Assembly: GCF_024171865.1 (NCBI RefSeq) | Contig: NZ_JAMTCN010000017.1 | Coordinates: 1 to 64,000 of the forward strand | Origin: Prauserella aidingensis | GTDB lineage: Bacteria; Actinomycetota; Actinomycetes; Mycobacteriales; Pseudonocardiaceae | Reading direction: 5' to 3' | Length of the DNA stretch: 64,000 nucleotides | Shown here: positions 1 to 8,109 of the stretch, in pieces | How the letters are laid out: every line of letters starts with the position of its first letter | How positions within the stretch are numbered: position 1 is the first letter of the stretch | Position numbers and translations under genes: made by a program | The notes under the pieces: generated by a model | Told to the model about the DNA's origin: nothing | What the model saw: only the letters and a program-made list of their open reading frames with translations | The model's database searches: none

Positions 1-362
1 CCTCGATCAGGGCGCAGCGCTGGCTCAGTCCTGCGTCCGGGCGAAGAAGGCCGCTGCTTTTTTCAGGAACTCATTCTCCATCCGCAGCCGCCGGACTTCG
101 TCTTCCAACTCGCTCAACCGCGCACGCTCCACGGGACTCATCTCGGGCTCGGGTTCCGGGTTGTCCCGCCGCCAGGAATTGACCCAGTTACCCAGGGTCC
201 CCTCGTTGATCTGCAGTTCCCGGGCCACCTCAGCCACCGGCCGACCGGTCGTGACGACCAGCTGCACCGCCTCGGCCTTGAACTGCGGACTGAACTTCCG
301 ACGCTCCTCCGGCACAGACACATCCTCTCAATCGAGAGGCCCTGTCCAAGATCCTTGGTACA
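1..362 (-). mobile_element. IS3-family insertion sequence, partial (runs off the window)
   Basis: The end of an IS3-type element is read on the minus strand. Its terminus is placed at 362, where the minus strand starts TGTACCAAGGATCTTGGAC, a TG-initiated end of the kind IS3 elements carry. OrfA lies at 321-25. From an A6 run (58-63, minus-strand AAAAAAG) the -1 frame stays open past the OrfA stop at 25-27 to the window edge and reads DAGLSQRCALIE, like the start of an IS3 OrfB transposase. This is the usual OrfAB fusion by -1 frameshifting. The catalytic DDE domain and the other terminal repeat are outside the window, so activity cannot be judged. Confidence 0.8.
25..321 (-). CDS. IS3-family transposase OrfA (HTH_Tnp_1)
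   Basis: This 98-residue protein is the DNA-binding subunit of an IS3 transposase. The N-terminal helix-turn-helix is recognisable (KFSPQFKAEAVQLV, then VAEVARELQINEGTLGNWV), followed by a leucine-zipper-like helix (ARLSELEDEVRRLRMENEFL) that mediates OrfA/OrfAB assembly in this family. The start is GTG at 321-319; an overlapping ATG three bases upstream is in another frame. The length is normal for OrfA. The A6 run near its 3' end is the likely frameshift site joining it to OrfB. Confidence 0.9.
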   Translation of the reverse strand: MSVPEERRKFSPQFKAEAVQLVVTTGRPVAEVARELQINEGTLGNWVNSWRRDNPEPEPEMSPVERARLSELEDEVRRLRMENEFLKKAAAFFARTQD

Positions 363-364
363 CC

Positions 365-475
365 TCAATACCGATAGCAGGTGGAGATGCCGACGCCATG
401 GGGCTGCTGAAGCAAACTGTGACAAGCGGCCCGGACGACGTCCTCACGGAACTCACGGGGATACGGCTTGGGCAC
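365..475 (-). pseudogene. remnant of a second IS3-like OrfA, cut by the neighbouring IS
   Basis: Starting at GTG 475 with a GGAAGG sequence upstream, the minus strand encodes MPKPYPREFREDVVRAA, the characteristic N-terminus of another IS3-family OrfA subgroup (VPKPYPREFREDVV...). Similarity fades after about 17 residues and the frame stops at 365-367, three bases from the end of the IS at 362. The simplest reading is that an IS3 element landed in or near an older IS3-like element, leaving only its first codons. Bases 476-662 upstream hold no gene I can support; they probably include the left end of the older element. Confidence 0.6.
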
Positions 476-662
476 AGTGGCATCCTTCCACGCCCACCTC
501 TCAGCAAGCGAACTCAGATGTCACACATCCATTCGAGCAGCCCCGTCACTCGGAGGACTGGTCCACTCCAGACCCTCCGGCTTCCCGCCTGACACAGGCC
601 CAGCCCTCCCTTACCGCGTCGTTCCCAGCGGTCCATCGGTGTCGACGCCTCGGCCGCGGCGC

Positions 663-1160
663 TCAGTTGCGACGGCGGCGCCACCACCGGCGACGTCGAC
701 GTGGCGCGGGCCGCGGCTGCTCCGCGCGCGACTCCTCCCCCGGCGCTTCGGACGTGTCGTCGGTCCCCGAACCGCCGCGGGCCCGGCGCCACTCGTCGAG
801 GACGTCGTCGACGGCGACCGGTGTCAGGCGGATGTGCGGCCCCTCGCCGGAGCGGATCCACGCGGCGATACGCAGGTTCAGCTCGCGGACCAGGTCGCGC
901 ACCTCGTGCTCGCTGCGCAGCGCGGCGACCGCCGACGGCAGGTTCTCGACCTCCTTGCGCAGTCGCAACGGTTCCGGCAGCGCCGCGTCGACCGACAGGC
1001 CCTCCCGCTCGATGTAGGTGCTCAGCCAGTCGCGATCCAGCCCGGTCAGGGGTTTGCCCGCGCCCGACAACGCGTCGAAATCGCCACGTTCCTGAGCCTC
1101 GCGGATCTGCTTCTCGACCCACGACTCGAAGTCGACGCCCGGCGGTTTGCGTTCCGTCAT
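663..1160 (-). CDS. DUF1992 / DnaJ-C28-like domain protein
   Basis: This 165-residue cytoplasmic protein carries the DUF1992 domain (about residues 8-80): FESWVEKQIREAQERGDFDALSG, then GKPL and the DRDWLSTYI region. In actinobacteria the domain occurs as a small stand-alone protein of unknown function; it is named after its occurrence in eukaryotic DNAJC28. The C-terminus (about 130-165) is low complexity and ends in an Arg/Trp-rich tail, which could bind nucleic acid or membrane, but that is a guess. The start is ATG at 1160. The gene stands alone between the IS debris and a LysR gene on the same strand. Confidence 0.8.
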   Translation of the reverse strand: MTERKPPGVDFESWVEKQIREAQERGDFDALSGAGKPLTGLDRDWLSTYIEREGLSVDAALPEPLRLRKEVENLPSAVAALRSEHEVRDLVRELNLRIAAWIRSGEGPHIRLTPVAVDDVLDEWRRARGGSGTDDTSEAPGEESRAEQPRPAPRRRRRWWRRRRN

Positions 1161-1212
1161 GACCCCACCTCACCGGCGATCATCGCGCCGGACGCCCACC
1201 ACCCGCAACCGG

Positions 1213-2178
1213 CTACCCGGACCCGCTCCCCGAGGCGTCACCGACCATGCCCTCTCCCCCGACGGCACACTGCAGCAACAACCGCGCCGCCGAGCTGAGC
1301 AGCGAACCCCGGTTCCACGCGACGACGACGCCGACCGGGTCCTGCCGAGGCTCCAGGTCGGTGCGGACGACGACGCCTGTCTCGTCACGACTCCGATCGC
1401 GGGGCCTGCTGTGACACGGCGGCGGCACCAGCAGGGTCCACCCCAGCCCGCAGGCGGCGAACGCCCGCGCCGTGGCGACGTTCTGCGTCCGGTACGCCAC
1501 GCGCGGGGCGAATCCGGCCTGCCGGCACACCTCCACGGCGTGCTCGGCACTCGGCGAGACGTCAACCAGCACCATCGGTTCTTCCGCGAGATCCGCGAGG
1601 CGGAGTAGCCCGGAAACACGGGCAAGCGGGTGATCCGTGGCCAGCACCGCGGCGGGCTCGCGGGACTCCAGCGTCGCGACCCGCCAGTCCGGGGGCAGAC
1701 CGAGGTCGTAGCCGACCGTCAGGTCGAGCTCACCGTCGTCGAGGCTGCTACGCAGACTGTTCCGCGTCGCCTCGTGCAGCTCGACCCGCACGTCGGGGTA
1801 ACGCCGGGTGAAACCGCGCAGCAACTCCGGCAGCACGGTCGGCCCGAGCGACGAGTCGCAGCCCAGTGCCAGCGGGCCCGCCACGACGCCGTCGTCGCCC
1901 GACGGGTCCGCCTGCAGTTCACCCGCCTGCCGCAGCAACGTGCGCGCCCGGCTGAGCACGGCCTCACCCGTCGGCGTCAGCTGCACGCCCCGAGCCCGTT
2001 TCCGCACGGTGAGCCGCACGTTCAGCGCCTTCTCGAGATCGGTGACGGCCGCCGCGAGCGCGGACTGCGACAGGTGCAGCCGCTCCGCCGCGCCGCTGAT
2101 CGTTCCCGTGTCCGCCACCGCCACGAACGCGCCCAGCTGGCGGATCGTGTACGTGGGCAGGTTGTCCGCACGCGACAT
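1213..2178 (-). CDS. LysR-family transcriptional regulator
   Basis: A 321-residue LysR-type regulator. The N-terminal winged HTH is clear (YTIRQLGAFVAVADTGTISGAAERLHLSQ..., residues about 9-65) and is followed by the periplasmic-binding-like effector domain (GPLALGCDSSLGPTVLPELL, then a DLTVGYDLGLP segment). I place the start at ATG 2178 because the HTH begins right after it and a TACGGT -10 element ends 6 nt upstream, so the mRNA is probably leaderless. Translation can be extended further upstream in frame but that stretch is not protein-like. The C-terminal 60 residues are Arg-rich and poorly conserved. Its target is unknown; no obvious divergent operon adjoins it. Confidence 0.85.
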   Translation of the reverse strand: MSRADNLPTYTIRQLGAFVAVADTGTISGAAERLHLSQSALAAAVTDLEKALNVRLTVRKRARGVQLTPTGEAVLSRARTLLRQAGELQADPSGDDGVVAGPLALGCDSSLGPTVLPELLRGFTRRYPDVRVELHEATRNSLRSSLDDGELDLTVGYDLGLPPDWRVATLESREPAAVLATDHPLARVSGLLRLADLAEEPMVLVDVSPSAEHAVEVCRQAGFAPRVAYRTQNVATARAFAACGLGWTLLVPPPCHSRPRDRSRDETGVVVRTDLEPRQDPVGVVVAWNRGSLLSSAARLLLQCAVGGEGMVGDASGSGSG

Positions 2179-2184
2179 GCACCG

Positions 2185-2190
2185 ACCGTA
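2185..2190 (-). promoter_or_regulatory. -10 element of the LysR gene (leaderless)
   Basis: TACGGT on the minus strand, separated by 6 nt from the ATG at 2178. No Shine-Dalgarno sequence is present and no convincing -35 hexamer is visible. Confidence 0.5.
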
Positions 2191-2286
2191 GCGCCGGGCG
2201 GGCCGGTTCGTCGGACGAGCGATCTCCGGGCCCGCATCGGGGACGTCCCCGATGCCGCACGCGCGCCGCAGGCGCATGGTGGAGGT

Positions 2287-2487
2287 ATGACAACACCGAC
2301 CACCACGAAGCTCACCCGTTCGCGCCACAACCGCATGCTCGGCGGGGTGTGCGCAGGCCTGGCCCACCGGGTCGGCTGGAAACCGCGGACGATGCGCCTC
2401 GCGTTCATCGTCTCGTGCCTGCTGCCCGGACCGCAGTTCCTGCTCTACCTCGTACTCTGGATCGTCATCCCCGTCGGCGACCGCTGA
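2287..2487 (+). CDS. PspC-domain small membrane protein
   Basis: A 66-residue protein consisting of little more than a PspC domain: RSRHNRMLGGVCAGLA followed by a hydrophobic segment (about residues 38-63, ending LYLVLWIVIPV). PspC domains occur in envelope-stress regulators and in small stand-alone membrane proteins of actinobacteria. The start is ATG 2287, preceded by a strong GGAGG at 2281-2285. It faces away from the LysR gene at 1213-2178, so the two share a divergent promoter region of about 110 bp. Confidence 0.85.
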   Translation: MTTPTTTKLTRSRHNRMLGGVCAGLAHRVGWKPRTMRLAFIVSCLLPGPQFLLYLVLWIVIPVGDR

Positions 2488-2545
2488 ACCGGCCCACACA
2501 CGGCAGCACCGCGGCACGGCAGCGCCGTGTCAGGGAAGCGCCGTG

Positions 2546-3469
2546 TCAGGGCAGCGTGGCGCTGGCGCCGAGGCCCTTCTCGGCCGCGGCGGCACGCACC
2601 GCCTCGATGACCAACCGCAGCGACGGCCTCGGCGTGCCCTTGGCCCGGTAGGCGATCGACACCCGCCGCATGACCGGCTCGGTCAGCGCGACGATGTCTA
2701 CGCCGGGCGGCAACAGTGACAGCCCGAGGTCGGACACGAGCGTGACGCCCAGTCCCGAACCGACCATCGCCAGCGCCGTGGCCTGCTCCTCCACCTCGTG
2801 CGCGATCTTCGGTTCGAAACCCCGCTGCTGACAGGCGATCCGGACGGCGCGGCCGAAATGCGACCGCGGCCCCGCCAGCACCCACGGGTGTTCCGCCAGA
2901 TCGGTGAGCGACACCGCCGGCTCGGGCACGACCCCGGTCGGCGCCGCCGCGTGCAACCGCTCCACGGCGACGACCTCGCGCGCCAACGCCGGATCCCACG
3001 GCATCGGATAGTCCGAGTAGTCGATCACGAACGAGAAGTCGAGCGTGCCGTCCCGCACCGCGCCCGCCGTCTCCTCGGGCGCCAGTTCCCGCGTGCGCAC
3101 CTCGATGCCCGGATGGTCGGAGGCCAGCGCCGTGAGCGCGGCCGGCAACAGACCCGACGCCACCGACGCCCACACGCCCGCCGTCAACCGCGCAGACAGG
3201 CCGTCCTGCGCGTTCTCGAGGGCGTGCGTCGCCCTGCCCACCGAGTCGAGGATCTCCTCGGCGTGTTCGGCCAGCAGCGTGCCGAGCTCGGTCAGCTGCA
3301 CCCGCCGTCCCAGTCGTTCGAACAGCTGCACGCCCACGTCACGTTCCAGTTGGGCCAGTTGCTGCGAGACGGCCGACGCCGAGTAGTGCAGGGCACCGGC
3401 GGCCGCGGTCACGGTCCCCCTCCGGTGCAGTTCGCGCAGCATGCGCAGGCGGTGCAACGACAGTTCCAT
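2546..3469 (-). CDS. LysR-family transcriptional regulator
   Basis: About 307 residues. The HTH begins immediately (MELSLHRLRMLRELHRRGTVTAAA...YSASAVSQQLAQLE), followed by the effector-binding domain (LTAGVWASVASGLLPAAL; FSFVIDYSDYP; LGVTLVSDLGL). A GTG at 3487 would add six residues; neither start has a good ribosome binding site. It is divergent from the glutamate/leucine-type dehydrogenase at 3812, a common arrangement in which LysR controls the amino-acid catabolic gene it faces. That link is inference from position. A CCTGC-N6-GCAGG inverted repeat at 3487-3502 could be its autoregulatory site. Confidence 0.85.
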   Translation of the reverse strand: MELSLHRLRMLRELHRRGTVTAAAGALHYSASAVSQQLAQLERDVGVQLFERLGRRVQLTELGTLLAEHAEEILDSVGRATHALENAQDGLSARLTAGVWASVASGLLPAALTALASDHPGIEVRTRELAPEETAGAVRDGTLDFSFVIDYSDYPMPWDPALAREVVAVERLHAAAPTGVVPEPAVSLTDLAEHPWVLAGPRSHFGRAVRIACQQRGFEPKIAHEVEEQATALAMVGSGLGVTLVSDLGLSLLPPGVDIVALTEPVMRRVSIAYRAKGTPRPSLRLVIEAVRAAAAEKGLGASATLP

Positions 3470-3811
3470 GGCCGTCAGCGTAGACACCTGCCCCTGTGCA
3501 GGAAGCGTGAACGTTTCCGTGCGTGATCTTTAACTGGACGCAGAGCTACCCCCGGCCCCACGCTGGACACAGCGGGCAGGAAGCGGCGACACGGCCTCAC
3601 CGCAACCGAGCACCGATCCCTCATCGACGACACGGCAGACCGCCGGGTGGCGGTCGACGCTGCCCTTTTTCGGTGACGGAGCGGTTTTCGGTGGCGGGAC
3701 ACGGCCGGTGACCTGCCCGGTGCGAACGGTCCGGCGGGACGACCCGGCGGCAGGCAGCGACAGCAGGCGACACGAACAACAGGCGACACGATTGGTGGAG
3801 GTGGGTTCCAG
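3470..3811. other. divergent intergenic region, LysR / dehydrogenase
   Basis: A 342-bp gap with no gene. It contains the inverted repeat CCTGC-N6-GCAGG (3487-3502), an AT-richer stretch at about 3510-3536, and repeated GGCGACACG-type words just before the dehydrogenase start (for example near 3777 and 3785). These are plausible promoter and operator parts, but no clear -10/-35 pair stands out. Confidence 0.4.
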
Positions 3812-5056
3812 GTGACCACGATGGAAAACCGTCCGGCGACCGGCGGCACCGCGGCCGGCACTCGGGGCGCGGGCGCGACCGACATCCGCACCAGCGAGCC
3901 CCTGCTGCGGCTGACCTGGACCGACCCGGTCACGGGTGCCCAGGGTTTCCTCGTGGTGCACACGCTCGCCTCCGGCCTGGCGACCGGCGGCACGCGGATG
4001 CGCGCGGGCTGCACGATGAAGGAGGTCGAGGACCTCGCCCGTGGCATGGCGGCGAAGACCGCGACGTTCGACCTGCCCGTGGGCGGGGCCAAGGGCGGCA
4101 TCGACTTCGACCCGAAGGACTCCCGGGCGGTCGAGGTCCTGGAGCGGTTCTGCCAGGCGATGCGCCCGTGGCTGGACGCCCACTGGGTGACGGCCGAGGA
4201 CCTCGGCGTGCCGCAACACCTCATCGACGACGTCTTCGACCGGCTGGGCCTCGAGCAGAGCTACCACGCGGCGATCAGCCGGGCCCCGCACCCGGAGCGC
4301 ACCCTGCGGCGCGTGCAGGCCGGCCTGAACGCGCCCGTCCCCGGCGGACTGCTGCTCGGCGACGTGATCGGCGGGTACGGCGTGGCGCAGGCGTGCCTCG
4401 GCGCGGCGGGCGCCTGGGGCTGGGAGCACGAGACGACCACCGTCGCCATCCAGGGCATCGGCACGATGGGCGGCGGTGCCGCGTTCTACCTGCACGAGGC
4501 GGGAATGCCGGTCGTGGCCGTAGCCGACGCCGCCGGCACGCTGTACCGGCCGGAGGGCCTCGACGTGCCCGCGCTGCTCGAACTGCGGGACGCCTACGGC
4601 GAGATCGACCGGAGCAGGCTGCCGGAGGACGTACAGCAGCTGCCGCGTGACGCCGTGATCGCGACCGACGCCGACATCCTCGTGCCCGCGGCGATCTCGT
4701 ATGCGGTCACGCCGGACAACGTGCCCGACGTCGCGGCCAAGGTGGTCGTCGAGGCCGCCAACTCGGCGACCACACCGGAGGCCGAGGCGATGCTGGCGGC
4801 CCGCGAGATCCCGGTCATCCCGGACTTCGTCGCCAACGCGGGTGCGGCCGCGTGGGCATGGTGGCTGCTGCTCGGTTACGTCGACGCCGACCCGGCGACG
4901 TCGTTCCACCGGCTGCGCACCGAGATGCAGTCGAAGGTCGCCATGCTGCTGGGTTCGTGGGACGTCGACGGGACGCCGCTGCGGGAGACGGCGTGGCAGC
5001 TCGCGTCGGCCAACCGGGAGGTGCTCGCCGAGTCGCCGGACGTGTCCATCCCGTAG
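3812..5056 (+). CDS. Glu/Leu/Phe/Val dehydrogenase family protein
   Basis: A 414-residue NAD(P)-dependent amino-acid dehydrogenase catalysing reversible oxidative deamination of an amino acid to its 2-keto acid and ammonium. The dimerisation domain carries the substrate motif LPVGGAKGGIDFDP (catalytic Lys in GGAKGG, about residue 93) and the second catalytic stretch TAEDLGVP. The Rossmann fold has GIGTMGGG near residue 215 and the C-terminus has VIPDFVANAGAA. An N-terminal extension of about 25 residues (TGGTAAGTRGAG) is low complexity. The start is GTG 3812 with an ATG three codons later. Whether it prefers glutamate, leucine or another substrate cannot be read from sequence. It is divergent from a LysR gene. 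Confidence 0.85.
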   Translation: MTTMENRPATGGTAAGTRGAGATDIRTSEPLLRLTWTDPVTGAQGFLVVHTLASGLATGGTRMRAGCTMKEVEDLARGMAAKTATFDLPVGGAKGGIDFDPKDSRAVEVLERFCQAMRPWLDAHWVTAEDLGVPQHLIDDVFDRLGLEQSYHAAISRAPHPERTLRRVQAGLNAPVPGGLLLGDVIGGYGVAQACLGAAGAWGWEHETTTVAIQGIGTMGGGAAFYLHEAGMPVVAVADAAGTLYRPEGLDVPALLELRDAYGEIDRSRLPEDVQQLPRDAVIATDADILVPAAISYAVTPDNVPDVAAKVVVEAANSATTPEAEAMLAAREIPVIPDFVANAGAAAWAWWLLLGYVDADPATSFHRLRTEMQSKVAMLLGSWDVDGTPLRETAWQLASANREVLAESPDVSIP

Positions 5057-5113
5057 GTTCCGGCCCCACGGTCGCCTGTCCGATCGTCGCCTGTTCGGTG
5101 GGAACCCGTCGGC

Positions 5114-5158
5114 AAGCGGGCTCCGCACTCGCGTCATGACGTGAGGCGGGGCCCGCTT
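5114..5158. terminator. hairpin between convergent genes
   Basis: AAGCGGGC (5114-5121) pairs with GCCCGCTT (5151-5158); the stem extends inward for 13 bp with one mismatch and holds a second inner hairpin (ACTCGCGTCATGACGTGAG). It sits between the dehydrogenase and the convergent thioesterase gene and can serve both. Confidence 0.6.
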
Positions 5159-5205
5159 CGCCTCGTTCGGCCCGGGCGTGGCGACCGCACGGGCCGGGGT
5201 CGAGG

Positions 5206-6051
5206 TCAGCCCTTGAAGTAGACGAGCTGGTGCGTGGTGGCGAGCAGGTCACCGCCGGTGCCCCACAGGCAGGCGGACTGGTCGAAATAGCCGTGTCCGA
5301 AGCGATTCGACCGGGCACGGGCCAGCACCGGGCTCGATCCCTGCGCGGCGAGTGCGTCGTCGTCCGCGTGGAAGTAGATCGTGAGCGACACCGTGCCCGC
5401 GGGCATCGCCTGGCCGCGGCGCAGGAACACGCGCGGGTAGAACACGTCGCACAACGACGTCAGCGCCGGGAAGTCGAGGGGGCGCAGCGGGGCGTCGCGG
5501 ACCCACAGCGTGGTCGTCGAATCGGGCGATTCCGGGGCTCCGTCGAGCGCGGGCACGGCGCCGTCGAGGAAGCGCATCTCGTAGTTCTTGGCCCACTCCA
5601 CGTACTCCGGCATGGCGGTGACGGGCGTGGCCGCGGGCGCGGGCACGTCGGGCATGGCCGTCTCGGTGTCGGCCCACGTGTCACGGCGGACGGCGTACAC
5701 GGCGGTGGCGGTCGTGACGACCTGGCCGTCCTGGGTCAGCTCGAGCGACCAGTGTTGGGTGGAGCGGTTGGTGCGCGCGGGCCGGGCGGCGACGGTGAAC
5801 TCGCCGTCGGCGACGGGCCCGGCGTAGTTGACGGTCAGCGACACCGGGACGCCGAGCCGTTCGGGGTGCCGCTGCACGGCCTCGAGCAGCGTGGCCGCCG
5901 TGATGCCGCCGTACGGGCCGACCATGTTGGCGTAGGCCGGGTGCGTGTGCCCGATGTACGCGCTGTCGCCGGTGTCGGCCGGTTTCAGCGCGATCGCCGT
6001 GTCGAACGGGTGCTCGCGGTTCACCCGCTCCGGGTTCTCGACCTCGCCCAT
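5206..6051 (-). CDS. acyl-CoA thioesterase family protein (double hot-dog)
   Basis: A 281-residue protein with two hot-dog halves as in TesB/thioesterase-like proteins. The N-terminal half has GHTHPAYANMVGPYGGITAATLLEA and a strand pattern typical of acyl-CoA binding; the C-terminal half has RSNRFGHGYFDQSACLWG near the end. Such proteins hydrolyse acyl-CoAs in the cytoplasm, but the chain-length preference is unknown. The start is ATG 6051, with a GAGGAGG ribosome binding site just upstream. The frame can be extended 43 codons upstream, but that stretch is Arg-rich and not homologous. The gene is monocistronic and converges on the dehydrogenase. Confidence 0.8.
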   Translation of the reverse strand: MGEVENPERVNREHPFDTAIALKPADTGDSAYIGHTHPAYANMVGPYGGITAATLLEAVQRHPERLGVPVSLTVNYAGPVADGEFTVAARPARTNRSTQHWSLELTQDGQVVTTATAVYAVRRDTWADTETAMPDVPAPAATPVTAMPEYVEWAKNYEMRFLDGAVPALDGAPESPDSTTTLWVRDAPLRPLDFPALTSLCDVFYPRVFLRRGQAMPAGTVSLTIYFHADDDALAAQGSSPVLARARSNRFGHGYFDQSACLWGTGGDLLATTHQLVYFKG

Positions 6052-6253
6052 GGGTGCCTCCTCGATCCGCCCGACAGGAACGTCGACATGCTTAGCACGG
6101 CGTAACAACGCCCGTCGCCTGCGGGAGTGGCCCGGGCGACGGTCCTCACAGTCCCCGGCCGACGGGACGGGGACCGGCATGACACTCGGTGTCTCCGGGT
6201 GGCCGCGAGGGCACGGTGCGTGTGAGCACGAGCGTCGCGCGCCGGTCCGCGCC

Positions 6254-6259
6254 TACGGT
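6254..6259 (+). promoter_or_regulatory. -10 element of the YdcF-like gene (leaderless)
   Basis: TACGGT followed by 6 nt and the ATG at 6266; no Shine-Dalgarno sequence. Confidence 0.55.
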
Positions 6260-6265
6260 CGGGGT

Positions 6266-6949
6266 ATGCGTGCGACGACGGTGGCCGCCGCCGCGGTGCT
6301 CGCCGTTCTGTGCTGGGGCGAGTTCGAGCACTGGCGGTCGTCACGGCGGTGGCTCGGCACGGCCCGCGGCGCCGGTGCCGGGCCCGAGGTCGTCGTCGTG
6401 CTCGGCTACGGCAACCGGGGCACGCGGGCGAACGTCGTCAACCGGTGGCGGGTGCGCGCGGGCCTGCGGTCGCGCACGCCGGGGGCACGGCTGATCCTGA
6501 CGGGCGGTGCGGTCGCGGGACCGGTGCCGGAGGCGACCGTGATGGCCACGTACGCCCGTCGCGCGTGCGGCTACGCCGGGCCGCTGGCCACCGAGACGGC
6601 CAGCCGCACGACGTGGGAGAACGTCGTGAACGTCGCCCCGTTGCTGGAAGACGCCGGCCGGATCGCCGTCGTGTCGCATGCGCTGCACGCGGAGAAGGCG
6701 AGACTCTGGCTGTGGCGCCTTCGTCCCGACCTCGCCGCCCGGTTGACACGCGGGCGGGAGTACCGGTTCGGCGAGTGGATACTCGCCAAGCCCGCACTCG
6801 CCGTCCTCGGTCGGCGCGGCCTGCGAGCGATGCTGCCGCCCCCGGTGACACGCGCCGCCGGCGGTGACACACGCCGTCAGCACGGTCCGATGTGCTGTGT
6901 CCGATGTGTCCGGACCATGTGCTGTGCGCTCAGTGGCGTTCGGAGCTGA
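6266..6949 (+). CDS. YdcF/ElyC/SanA-type (DUF218) protein
   Basis: A 227-residue protein with an N-terminal hydrophobic segment (residues 3-18) and a DUF218 domain: VVVVLGYGNRGTRANVVNRWRVRAG, LILTGGAV, ETASRTTWENV (the conserved E-x-x-S-x-x-T-x-x-N pattern) and IAVVSHALHAEKARLW. DUF218 proteins are membrane-associated and have been linked to envelope polysaccharide metabolism (ElyC, SanA), but most have no assigned reaction. The last 30 residues (RQHGPMCCVRCVRTMCC...) lie inside a degenerate repeat tract and look like read-through sequence rather than a conserved tail. Confidence 0.8.
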   Translation: MRATTVAAAAVLAVLCWGEFEHWRSSRRWLGTARGAGAGPEVVVVLGYGNRGTRANVVNRWRVRAGLRSRTPGARLILTGGAVAGPVPEATVMATYARRACGYAGPLATETASRTTWENVVNVAPLLEDAGRIAVVSHALHAEKARLWLWRLRPDLAARLTRGREYRFGEWILAKPALAVLGRRGLRAMLPPPVTRAAGGDTRRQHGPMCCVRCVRTMCCALSGVRS

Positions 6950-7016
6950 GCGGTATTCGGACCTCGTGGTGTTCGGAGCTCAGTATCGTGCGGAGTTCGG
7001 CGTGGCGTGCGGAGCT
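6938..7016 (+). repeat. degenerate tandem repeat, about 17-bp period
   Basis: Five related 10-mers start at 6938 (GTTCGGAGCT), 6955 (ATTCGGACCT), 6971 (GTTCGGAGCT), 6988 (GTGCGGAGTT) and 7007 (GTGCGGAGCT), spaced 17, 16, 17 and 19 bp. A looser set of GTCCGATGTG words precedes it at about 6885-6910. The array overlaps the end of the YdcF-like gene and fills the gap to the next gene. Its function is unknown. Confidence 0.6.
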
Positions 7017-7117
7017 GTTTCCGCGGTTCGACGGGGCGTCCCGGGCGACTCGGACCGCTCCGCGCTTCTGTCCGGCCCGCGGCCGGTAAGGGCCGGCCAC
7101 GGGCCGGGCAGGGCGGA

Positions 7118-7585
7118 TCATTCGGCGTGTTCCTCGATGGACGGGCTCATCTGCGGGTCGCGGCCCCGCTGTCCGGGTACCGGTGCGACGACCGGGCCGG
7201 CCTGCCGCCGGGAGCGCCGCTCCCCTGCCCCGGCCCGGGCCGGGGAGTCGAGGCGTTCCTCGACGAGGACGGTTTCGTGCATGTTCGCCAGCACGGTCAT
7301 CGTCACGGCGTGGGCCGCGGCCAGCAGCAGGAGGAGCACGCCCAGGTTGCCGACGGTCGCGCGGAGCACGCCGCCGCCGAAGCCGAGGTCGAGCACCGCC
7401 ACCAGCGCGAGCACGCCGAGCATCAGCAGGTGGAACAGCACGCTGGCGAGGCGAGCCTGCGACCCCGCCCTGGCGTCGTCCACATCGGACAGATAGCGCT
7501 TCCCGCTGCGGTACAGGATCTGACCGTCCACCGCGATCATCAGCCCACCCAGTACGAGGAAGGCCAGAAAGGCGTCGTCAGGCAT
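7118..7585 (-). CDS. small membrane protein, unknown
   Basis: A 155-residue protein with three predicted membrane helices: about residues 5-20 (FLAFLVLGGLMIAVDG), 47-66 (LASVLFHLLMLGVLALVAVLD as core) and 78-98 (LGVLLLLLAAAHAVTMTVLA). A hydrophilic Arg/Pro-rich tail follows. The start is ATG 7585 with GGGAGA upstream. I do not recognise a family; similar three-helix proteins are common as hypothetical proteins in actinomycetes. It is monocistronic. Confidence 0.65.
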   Translation of the reverse strand: MPDDAFLAFLVLGGLMIAVDGQILYRSGKRYLSDVDDARAGSQARLASVLFHLLMLGVLALVAVLDLGFGGGVLRATVGNLGVLLLLLAAAHAVTMTVLANMHETVLVEERLDSPARAGAGERRSRRQAGPVVAPVPGQRGRDPQMSPSIEEHAE

Positions 7586-7945
7586 GTCGGTCTCCCTTCA
7601 GCCTGCGAGAACGGCCTTCATCGGGTAGCCGGGAGCGCTCCGCACGGAAACGGGGCGACCGCCGACTGTGGTCGAGCGCACCGCCGAGACCGCACCGCCC
7701 ACCCGCGCTTCACCCGCTCGGAGTAGTCGCCGCCGCGGATCGGGACAACGGGGTGGGCCGTCGGCGCAACGGGGTGATCACGAAGGGCCGACCAGGAACA
7801 CGCAACACATCGGAGCTGGCCACGGCGCCGCCACAGCCACACACCGGCACCGCGACCACCGACATCTCGATCTCGGCGACCCGCTGTCAGGCCGTCGTCG
7901 CGGACGCGGTACAGTACCGACATCGCTTCGACGCGAGGCGATGGC
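7586..7945. other. intergenic region upstream of tRNA-Pro
   Basis: A 360-bp gap. The only feature I can point to is TACAGT at 7910-7915, a plausible -10 element about 30 nt before the tRNA. No -35 hexamer at standard spacing and no coding sequence of credible composition were seen. Confidence 0.4.
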
Positions 7946-8019
<74 letters not shown>

Positions 8020-8025
8020 CCGGCA

Positions 8026-8069
8026 AAACAAGGCCGTGACCTGCACATTTGCGGGTCACGGCCTTGTTT
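8026..8069 (+). terminator. tRNA-Pro terminator
   Basis: AAACAAGGCCGTGACC (8026-8041) is perfectly complementary to GGTCACGGCCTTGTTT (8054-8069), with a 12-nt loop and a T-rich end. It starts 6 nt after the tRNA. Confidence 0.85.
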
Positions 8070-8109
8070 GCGTTCGGCCATATCGCCGACTGAGTGACTA
8101 TCTGAGTGA

